Positions 17,528 to 24,901 of a stretch of 43,807 nucleotides of DNA are shown here, in pieces (the stretch's first letter is position 1; every line of letters begins with the position of its first letter). Under the pieces are notes generated by a model. It was not told where the DNA came from. It worked only from the letters and a program-made list of their open reading frames with translations, and did not search any database. A program made the position numbers and the translations under genes. The DNA comes from an uncultured Eubacteriales bacterium (lineage in GTDB: Bacteria; Bacillota; Clostridia; Christensenellales; Aristaeellaceae): contig OMZP01000017.1 in assembly GCA_900315585.1 (NCBI GenBank), forward strand, positions 1 through 43,807, written 5' to 3'.

Positions 17528-18514
17528 TCAGTATCCCCTCGGCGCCAGGCCCGACAAATCGTCAAACTCGGAGAAGCTGGTCTCCTCCGGGTGGTTCTGC
17601 TTGGGCACGGTCTCGCCCCTGGACAGGGCGTCCACCATCTCCATCACCTTCCCGCCCAAATCCGGCGTGCACTCCACGATGCAGTTGATGCGTCCCTCCC
17701 TGAGGGCGTCCACCGCCTCCTGCTGGCCGTCCACGGAGATCAGGATCACGTCCTTGCCGGGCTTCACGCCCGCGCTCTCCAGCACGTCCAGCGCGCCCAG
17801 GGTCATCTCGTCGTTGTGGGAATAGATCACGTCGATGCCCTCCGGGCCGTAGGTTTCCAGCAGGTGGCGCATGCACTCCTCGCCCTTGGAGCGCAGGAAG
17901 TCGCCGTTGACGCTCTCGATCACGGTGAAGCGGTCGTCGCCCTCGATGGCCTGCATGAAGCCCGCCTGGCGCTCCCGCATGGGGGTGGATGCCTCGGTGC
18001 CGGTGATCTCCACCACGTTCAGGTGCTCCGCGCCCATGGCGTCAGCCTTTTTAATCAGGAACTCCCCGGCCTTTTTGCCCTCGGCCAGGAAGTCCGCGCC
18101 GATGTAGGCGGTGTACAGATCGTCGTCGTCAGTCTCGATCATGCGGTCCATGATGATCACAGGGATGCCCGCGTTCTTTGCCTCCGTCAGCACGTTGTTC
18201 CAGCCCGTCTCCACGATGGGCGAGAACACGATCACGTCCACCTGGTAGGAGATGAAGGAACGAATGGCCGCGATCTGCTTGTCCTGGCGCTGGTTGGCGT
18301 TGTCCAGCATCAGCCCGAAGCCCCATTCCTGAGCCGCCTGCTCCATGCTGGCGGTGTTGCCGATGCGCCAGCCGCTCTCCGCGCCCAGCTGGGAAAAACC
18401 CACCACCAGCGCGGACTGGCTCGTCGGGCTGGCGGGCTTGGCGGCGCAGGCCGTCATCAGCGCGCAGCAGAGCGCCAGCAGCAGCGCCAGCGCGATCCTG
18501 ACCGAGTGCTTCAT
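17528..18514 (-). CDS. YtfQ-like sugar-binding lipoprotein, probable sensor partner of the kinase
   Basis: The 328-residue protein has a lipoprotein signal peptide with the cleavage context LMTACAAK, so it is anchored outside. The mature domain strongly resembles YtfQ: VGFSQLGAESGWR, TGWNNVLTEAKNAGIPVI, IMDRMIE, VNGDFLRSKGEECM and YSHNDEMTLGAL, with a terminal GY. It is first in a tight three-gene set with the kinase and response regulator, not with the importer. I infer that it reports sugar occupancy to the kinase, as XylFII does to LytS. A direct uptake role is less likely because the importer has its own binding protein. Confidence 0.88.
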   Translation of the reverse strand: MKHSVRIALALLLALCCALMTACAAKPASPTSQSALVVGFSQLGAESGWRIGNTASMEQAAQEWGFGLMLDNANQRQDKQIAAIRSFISYQVDVIVFSPIVETGWNNVLTEAKNAGIPVIIMDRMIETDDDDLYTAYIGADFLAEGKKAGEFLIKKADAMGAEHLNVVEITGTEASTPMRERQAGFMQAIEGDDRFTVIESVNGDFLRSKGEECMRHLLETYGPEGIDVIYSHNDEMTLGALDVLESAGVKPGKDVILISVDGQQEAVDALREGRINCIVECTPDLGGKVMEMVDALSRGETVPKQNHPEETSFSEFDDLSGLAPRGY

Positions 18515-18594
18515 GCGTTCCCCTCCCCTTGAAAAGTACTCAAAAGCCCTCCCCCATGGGTGATGTCATTGAAATAACGAAGCCGACGCTATGA

Positions 18595-18708
18595 CAACCC
18601 CTCAGTCTGCTTCGCAGACAGCTCCCCTTACACAGGGGAGCCGCAGACTGGCCCGCTTCCAGACCTCCCTTGTGTAAAAGGAGGTGGCGCGCAGCGCCGG
18701 AGGGATTG
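18595..18708. repeat. Facing pair of family B repeats
   Basis: A reverse copy (18595-18641, variable stem CTGTCTGC-GAA-GCAGACTG on its own strand) is followed by a forward copy (18664-18708, CCTCCCtt..AGGAGG, GGCGC-GCA-GCGCC, GGAGGGATTG). A truncated family A hairpin (ttttcc-aaa-ggggaagg) lies at about 18733-18750. Together with flanking sequence they fill the gap between the sugar transferase stop and the sensor operon. Confidence 0.7.
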
Positions 18709-18767
18709 TTGCTTCCTTACTGTATGACACTTTTCCAAAGGGGAAGGCTTCGGCAATCTATCCTTCC

Positions 18768-20225
18768 CTATGCCGCGGGCTCGTCGTCCGAACCGGCGTT
18801 CACGTGGCCCGGCTGCACGCCCTCGGTGCTCTCCTTCTGGAAGATGATCTGGAAGGTGGCGAACAGGATCTTCAGATCCTCGATCAGGCTGGGCCGGGAG
18901 ATGTACATCAGGTCCATCTGCAGCTTGTCGTAGGGCGAGGTGTTGTACTTGCCGTAGACCTGGGCATAGCCGGTGATGCCCGCCCGCGCCTGCAATCGCA
19001 GGGCAAACTCCGGCATTTCCTTCTCGTATTCGGCGGCGATCTCCGGCCGCTCCGGCCTCGGCCCCACCAGGCTCATGCTGCCGCCCAGCACGTTGAACAG
19101 CTGGGGCAGCTCGTCGATGCGGCAGGCGCGGATGAACCGGCCCACCTTCGTGATGCGGTCGTCCTCCTTGCCGGTGGAGAGCCGCGCCACGCCGTCGTCC
19201 TCCGCTGTCACCACCATGGACCGGAACTTCATCATCCGGAACTCCTTGCCGTCCTTGGTGAGCCGCGTCTGCTTGTAGAAGATCGGGCCGCCGTCCTGCA
19301 GCTTGATGGCCACCGCCGTCACCAGCAAAATCGGGCTGAACAGCGTCAGCAGGAACACGCTCAGCGCCACGTCCAGCACCCGCTTGGCCAGGGTGTACTC
19401 CGGGTTGGGGTTGTAGCGGTCCACCCGCAGCATGGGCAGGTGGAACAGGTGGATCTTCTTCGCGCCGCTCATGATCACGTCGCCCACCCGCGGGATGATG
19501 TAAACCACGATGCCGTTGGCCACGCAGTACTTCAGGATGATGTTGCGCTCGTGGCTGTGCACGCCGCAGAGGAACACGCTGGTCAGGTCGTCCAGCATCT
19601 CCAGCCGGTTCAGGCACTCCTCCACCGAGCAGGTGAACTGCACGTTGAACTTCTGCTCCATGTTGTACTGGCCGAACATGTCCTCCACGTCCCGGCGCAT
19701 GTCGAAGATCACGCCGGTCTTCTGGCGGGCGTAGTGGGCGTAGTACCATCGGTTCGCGCACCAGCACCACAGCGCCGACAGCACGATCTGCACCGCCAGG
19801 GTGCCCACCGCGGGCAGCAGGTCCGGGAAGCGGTTGCTCATCAGCCACATCACCAGGAACATGAACCCGTCCGCGAACAGTATGCTCAGCGCCTGGGCGT
19901 AGAACATGTCCGAGACCCGCTTCAGCGACACCAGAAAGGCCTCGTAGGCCCGGCCGAAGAAGGCATACAGCACCACGAACATCACGATGATGCCGCCCGC
20001 CCTGTACACCGAGGGATACATCAGGACCATACGGATGTAGTACAGCAGCCAGACCAGCGTGAAGGGCAGCGTGACCAGCGCCACGTTCGCCAGCTTGAGC
20101 AGCCGTATGCCGAAATCGTGGTGCAGGTTCACGCCCTGCCGAGGCGCCCTGGGCAGCGTCTGCTTGCGCCGGAACCGGCCCATCCCGCCCGCGTCCCGCG
20201 CCGGACCGCGCTTCTGAGCGTCCAT
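18768..20225 (-). CDS. Polyprenyl-phosphate sugar-1-phosphate transferase (WcaJ/CpsE-type)
   Basis: The 485-residue membrane enzyme has four or five N-terminal membrane helices, a nucleotide-binding-like middle domain and a C-terminal bacterial sugar transferase domain. The latter shows KRVLDVALSVFLL, a membrane re-entrant helix, GGPIFYKQTRLTKDGK, FRMMKFRSM, the catalytic region RACRIDELPQLFNVL and SLVGPRPERPE. It starts glycan assembly by moving a sugar phosphate from a UDP-sugar to undecaprenyl phosphate. ATG 20225 is chosen; a GTG 9 bases upstream is also possible. A clear promoter lies in front. No other glycan genes are next to it, but an LCP-type ligase is encoded at 41508-42494. Confidence 0.92.
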   Translation of the reverse strand: MDAQKRGPARDAGGMGRFRRKQTLPRAPRQGVNLHHDFGIRLLKLANVALVTLPFTLVWLLYYIRMVLMYPSVYRAGGIIVMFVVLYAFFGRAYEAFLVSLKRVSDMFYAQALSILFADGFMFLVMWLMSNRFPDLLPAVGTLAVQIVLSALWCWCANRWYYAHYARQKTGVIFDMRRDVEDMFGQYNMEQKFNVQFTCSVEECLNRLEMLDDLTSVFLCGVHSHERNIILKYCVANGIVVYIIPRVGDVIMSGAKKIHLFHLPMLRVDRYNPNPEYTLAKRVLDVALSVFLLTLFSPILLVTAVAIKLQDGGPIFYKQTRLTKDGKEFRMMKFRSMVVTAEDDGVARLSTGKEDDRITKVGRFIRACRIDELPQLFNVLGGSMSLVGPRPERPEIAAEYEKEMPEFALRLQARAGITGYAQVYGKYNTSPYDKLQMDLMYISRPSLIEDLKILFATFQIIFQKESTEGVQPGHVNAGSDDEPAA

Positions 20226-20291
20226 CCGTCTCACAACCTTCTCCGTCGTAATGCGGCGCCTGCGCCGCCTGTTTATACAATATCACTTTAT

Positions 20292-20320
20292 ATTGTAATC
20301 ATTCCAGGTTCGGTTGTCAA
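20292..20320 (-). promoter_or_regulatory. Promoter of the sugar transferase gene
   Basis: On the minus strand: TTGACA (20315-20320), a 17-base spacer and TACAAT (20292-20297), about 67 bases before the start codon. The leader contains a GC-rich hairpin (gcggcgc-ct-gcgccgc). Confidence 0.85.
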
Positions 20321-20344
20321 CTTGTTTATAATCCCAAAAACAGC

Positions 20345-20371
20345 GTCGGGGCTGCATCAAGCAGCCCCGAC
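20345..20371 (-). terminator. recA terminator
   Basis: An 11-bp stem gtcggggctgc / gcagccccgac with a 5-base loop lies 13 bases after the recA stop. On the minus strand it is followed by GCTGTTTTTGG, a good intrinsic terminator. Confidence 0.9.
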
Positions 20372-20384
20372 CTCGCTAATGATG

Positions 20385-21506
<1,122 letters not shown>

Positions 21507-21596
21507 GGTCTTCCTCCAACGCTTTATTTGCGGGAAAATCCCGCCGTCGCATGCTGTAATGAGTTGCTTCGGGGCCCTTGCCCCGGTCACGACCTC

Positions 21597-21662
21597 ATTA
21601 TAGCACACACCCGGCGGGAATGGAATCGAACATATGTTTAATTTTTTGTCGAACGTATGTTC
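21597..21662 (-). promoter_or_regulatory. recA promoter with two LexA (SOS) boxes
   Basis: A perfect TATAAT on the minus strand (21597-21602) has no strong -35. Box 1, CGAAC-atat-GTTT (21627-21639), lies just upstream of the -35 position. Box 2, CGAAC-gtat-GTTC (21650-21662), lies 23 bases further and ends 1 base from the stop of the last phage gene. Both fit the Bacillota LexA consensus CGAAC-N4-GTTC/G. Confidence 0.85.
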
Positions 21663-21663
21663 T

Positions 21664-21861
21664 TTATTTCGTCAAACTTGCCTCCGCGTAGTCCAGCACC
21701 GCCTGGGCGTCGGTCCGGGCCTCGGCCTCGGTGATCACCCGGTCGAAGCGGTTGTTGTCGCTGATGACGCGGCCCGTGGCCTCGTCCACCTCGCTGTAGG
21801 TGGCGGACAGGCGCATGCCCACCGCGTCGTTGAATACGGTTACGCTGGTAATGATCTTCAT
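21664..21861 (-). CDS. Small protein at the end of the tail operon
   Basis: This 65-residue protein ([20 protein letters not shown]) has no membrane segment or recognised motif. Its ATG overlaps the fibre-gene stop as ATGA, and GGGAGG lies before it, so it is co-translated with the fibre gene. It resembles the small accessory proteins often encoded after tail-tip genes in Bacillota phages; the role is unknown. It is the last gene before the recA promoter, where phage lysis genes would normally be expected. Confidence 0.65.
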   Translation of the reverse strand: MKIITSVTVFNDAVGMRLSATYSEVDEATGRVISDNNRFDRVITEAEARTDAQAVLDYAEASLTK

Positions 21862-24512
21862 GCTGAAATCCTCCCGTTCTTCAAATTCTCCAAATATTGA
21901 AACGCCAGCTCCCCATAGTCCTCGCCGGTCGTCTCGACCGCCTCGTCATAGCGGTCCAGCCGCCGCTGCTCATAGCCCCGCTGCTTCGCCTTCAGCTCCC
22001 AGCCGAAGGACAGACCCGGCGTCCCCTCCACGATAAAGCAGCCCGGCCGCCGCTCGGCCACATGGCAGTCCCCGGCCCCGTATCGCTGGAGGAACACCTG
22101 GTACTGTCCCTCCGCCAGGGCCTGCGCCAGCACCGCGTCCAGCCACACATAGCAGCGCCCGTCCTCGCCGATCACGCCCTCGCCCACGTCCCCGAACATC
22201 GGCGACGGCGTCTCATAGCAGTAGAGCAGCCGCTGGGCATACTGGTCGGTTTCCACCAGGCGGGACTTCGTGCCGTTGACGGTCAGTCCCCCGTACACAT
22301 GGCAGCTGCTGGCGGCCTTCAGCTCGCCGGTGGACTGAAAGATGCCGAGGCAATAGGTGTCATACCGCAGATCCACGCGCTGGGTGTTCAGGGTATCTGT
22401 GACCTGGAAGGGATGGGTCAGGGTGCTGCGCTCGTCGTAACAGCTCACCAGCAGCCCGTTGACGCTCAGGATCACCCGCGTCTTCCGCACGCCGTTGTAA
22501 TAGAGGTCCATGCCCTGGGCGTGCATGTTCATCTTCGAGTTGTTGCCGCTGGACAGCTTCTCGTTGTAGGTCACGCCGCCGCTGCCGATGGACGCGCCGG
22601 TGCCGCCCACGTCCAGGGACCCGTAGGTCAGCGAACCGTTGTTGAGCGTGAAGGCGCCGATGGTGCCCTGCCGCGTCACGAACACGCTGTTGTCCCCGTC
22701 CAGAATCCAGTAGTTCTTGCCGCTGGCGTCGGAGATGGTGCCCGCTCGGAGCAGGTTGGCGTTGATGGTCCCGGAGTTGATGTACGTGCCGTTGATGTAG
22801 AGCTTCCCGTTGGTCAGGTAGAGTCCCTGGGTCTGGCCGTTGTTCGTCAGCCGGTTGAACACGCCCTGTTGGTTCAGGGCGGTGTCCAGGGAAGCCACCG
22901 CGCTGCTGGCGGCGTTGGCCGTGCTGTTGGCGGTGTTCGCGGTACTGTTGGCCGTGTTGGCCGTGCTGTTCGCGCCGTTGATCGCCTTGGCCAGCACCGG
23001 CGTGGTGTAGGACGTGGTGTTGTTGGTCCAGGTGATCTGCGAGCGCGTCCAGATGTACTTCCCGCTGCTCCACACCGGCTGCGCGTTGCTCCACGAGCCG
23101 CCGCTCTGGGTGGTGTCGCTGGTGGAAAGGTAATACTGCTCCACGATCCCCCTGACGCCGGTGCCGGTGTCGCCCTTGGCTCCGGGGTCTCCCTTCGCGC
23201 CGGGATCGCCCTTTGCACCGGGATCGCCCTTCGCGCCGTCCGCGCCGTCCGTCCCGTCCACGCCGTCGCGCCCGCTGATGCAGGTCGGGGCGCTGTAGTC
23301 CGTCCCCTCCGCCGTCGTGATCGCCGTCCGCTGCCAGATGTAATAGCCGTCCCGCCAGGCGGGCGCGGTGGTCGTCCATCCGGTGAGCGGCGCCACCGTC
23401 GTGCTCTGGTTCTGGGCGTATTCCACGTCCACGTTGAGGACCGCCGCGTCCTCCAGCGTGATCAGCTTCGCCCACATGGCCTTCATGGACCGGTCCCGCC
23501 GGTTGAAATACGGATACTCGTCGGCCATCTCCCCGGTCTCCGGCGAGGCGATGTCCCCGCGGAAGGCGAGGCCGAGGGTGGCCGTCTCGCTGTTCAGCAC
23601 GGCGCGGATCTCCCCGTTCGCCCCCGCCCGGACGTAGTCGCCCAGCTCTGCCGCCGGGTCATACACCGCGCCGCTCAGGCTGAAGGCCTGGTAGGTCATG
23701 CCCAGCATCCACTCCGACAGGTCCATCAGCACCGGCACGGTCACGTCCAGGTCCAGCACCAGGCCCGTGTCGTCCCCCGTCATGAAGCTCTCGCCGTCCA
23801 CCTCGCAGCGCAGCCCGGTGATGGTGCTGCCCGCGCCGGTGTCGATGCGGCTGACGACGCCCGCCACCTCCGCCACGTTCGAGGTCGCCCCGGCGGCGTT
23901 CGCGGCCGAGGTCAGCTTCACCAGCCGCAGCTTTCCATCCGGTGTGACGATCCAGTTGCCGCCGTTATAGGCCGCGATCCTCGCCAGCACGTCGTGCATG
24001 GTGGTCCCGTCCTCCGGCTTGTCCACCATGTAGGAATCGCCCGTCCGAATCGCGCTCCGGCTGTCGAGGGTCAGGCCCATGGTCTGGGCGATGGACGCGG
24101 CTAGCTGTGCCATGGAGTGAGGCCAGCCCGTGCTCTCCGGCAGGTCGGCGTTCGCCTTGAGCATCGCGTCGTAGCAGGTCAGGGTCATCACGCCCGTCAC
24201 CGCGTCCTTGGCCCGGTGGCTCACGTAGTAGGTGCCCATGGGCAGCCATTCGCTCGTCTCGCTGCCGTCGGTCAGCCGGGATCTCAGCACCACCTGGGCG
24301 CTCCTGGGGATCGCGGAGGACACCCCGCGCACGCTGAAGGAGCAGGTCGCCGCCACGGCGTTCCCCACGTCCAGCCCGCCCTGCATCAGCGCCCGGGTGA
24401 TCACAGGGTTTGAGATCTGCGCATATTCCCTGCCAGCGATCACCGCCACGGTCTCCAGGCAGGCGTTTCCGCTCGCCCACAGCCGCTTCCACAATGCGCT
24501 CGTGCTCTGCAT
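21858..24512 (-). CDS. Tail-tip/fibre protein with collagen-like segment
   Basis: The 884-residue protein probably forms the tail tip and host-binding fibre. Residues about 1-340 look like a tail hub or Tal-type domain. Then come a spacer with WRDGYYIWQRT repeats (a second copy is SGKYIWTRSQITW), a collagen-like run of Gly-X-Y triplets including four GAKGDP-type units, and an Asn/Thr/Ala-rich helical stalk with repeated NTANSTA units. The C-terminal half has GTINANLLRAGTISD, typical of phage receptor-binding proteins, ending in a compact domain rich in Tyr and Cys. GGAG precedes the ATG. The frame is intact. Its target is unknown. Confidence 0.82.
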   Translation of the reverse strand: MQSTSALWKRLWASGNACLETVAVIAGREYAQISNPVITRALMQGGLDVGNAVAATCSFSVRGVSSAIPRSAQVVLRSRLTDGSETSEWLPMGTYYVSHRAKDAVTGVMTLTCYDAMLKANADLPESTGWPHSMAQLAASIAQTMGLTLDSRSAIRTGDSYMVDKPEDGTTMHDVLARIAAYNGGNWIVTPDGKLRLVKLTSAANAAGATSNVAEVAGVVSRIDTGAGSTITGLRCEVDGESFMTGDDTGLVLDLDVTVPVLMDLSEWMLGMTYQAFSLSGAVYDPAAELGDYVRAGANGEIRAVLNSETATLGLAFRGDIASPETGEMADEYPYFNRRDRSMKAMWAKLITLEDAAVLNVDVEYAQNQSTTVAPLTGWTTTAPAWRDGYYIWQRTAITTAEGTDYSAPTCISGRDGVDGTDGADGAKGDPGAKGDPGAKGDPGAKGDTGTGVRGIVEQYYLSTSDTTQSGGSWSNAQPVWSSGKYIWTRSQITWTNNTTSYTTPVLAKAINGANSTANTANSTANTANSTANAASSAVASLDTALNQQGVFNRLTNNGQTQGLYLTNGKLYINGTYINSGTINANLLRAGTISDASGKNYWILDGDNSVFVTRQGTIGAFTLNNGSLTYGSLDVGGTGASIGSGGVTYNEKLSSGNNSKMNMHAQGMDLYYNGVRKTRVILSVNGLLVSCYDERSTLTHPFQVTDTLNTQRVDLRYDTYCLGIFQSTGELKAASSCHVYGGLTVNGTKSRLVETDQYAQRLLYCYETPSPMFGDVGEGVIGEDGRCYVWLDAVLAQALAEGQYQVFLQRYGAGDCHVAERRPGCFIVEGTPGLSFGWELKAKQRGYEQRRLDRYDEAVETTGEDYGELAFQYLENLKNGRISA

Positions 24513-24522
24513 ATTGAATCTC

Positions 24523-24897
24523 CTACTTCTCCGTCATCGAAAACGTCATGCCATCATAAAACGTGGCTCCGCTGCTCTTGTCATACCTCTGCGCCCCGAA
24601 GGGCACGGAGGAGGTATAAAAAGTCTTGACGGTCTGGCCGCCCGTCACCGGGTCCAGCACCGTGGCGTTGTAGAACGCCCCGGAGATGTCCGCCAGCAGC
24701 TGCCGGTGGATCGCCTCCGACAGCCTCAGCAGCTTCACTTCCCACTTCTGCTTCACGGCGATGCGCGTGCGGAACATCTCCCCGGTCTGCACGTCGCGGC
24801 CGCTGCCGTCGGCGTCCAGGTCATTCCGGGAGGGCGACAGCTCCTCGATATAGGGCGCGTAGTCGTGCCCGTTGATGATCAAAACCGGTCTCGCCAT
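24523..24897 (-). CDS. Small tail protein between tape measure and tail tip
   Basis: The 124-residue protein begins MARPVLIINGHDYAPYIEEL and is predicted to be mostly beta strands. It lies directly after the tape-measure gene (4 bases between stop and start) and 10 bases before the fibre gene. By position it is a distal-tail or tube-completion protein; similar small proteins starting with an INGxD(Y/I) motif occur there in Siphoviridae-type phages. No enzyme motif is present. The GGGAG ribosome site lies in the end of the tape-measure gene. Confidence 0.65.
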   Translation of the reverse strand: MARPVLIINGHDYAPYIEELSPSRNDLDADGSGRDVQTGEMFRTRIAVKQKWEVKLLRLSEAIHRQLLADISGAFYNATVLDPVTGGQTVKTFYTSSVPFGAQRYDKSSGATFYDGMTFSMTEK

Positions 24898-24901
24898 GCT
24901 A

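Noticed and set aside
16045..17565. Longer kinase start at 17565
   Set aside because: It would overlap the lipoprotein gene by 38 bases. The ATG at 17526 has the usual stop-start overlap and begins the membrane-anchor sequence.
22870..23260. Repetitive Gly-X-Y and NTANSTA DNA in the fibre gene considered as dispersed repeats
   Set aside because: The repetition is explained by collagen-like triplets and a helical stalk within one intact coding frame.
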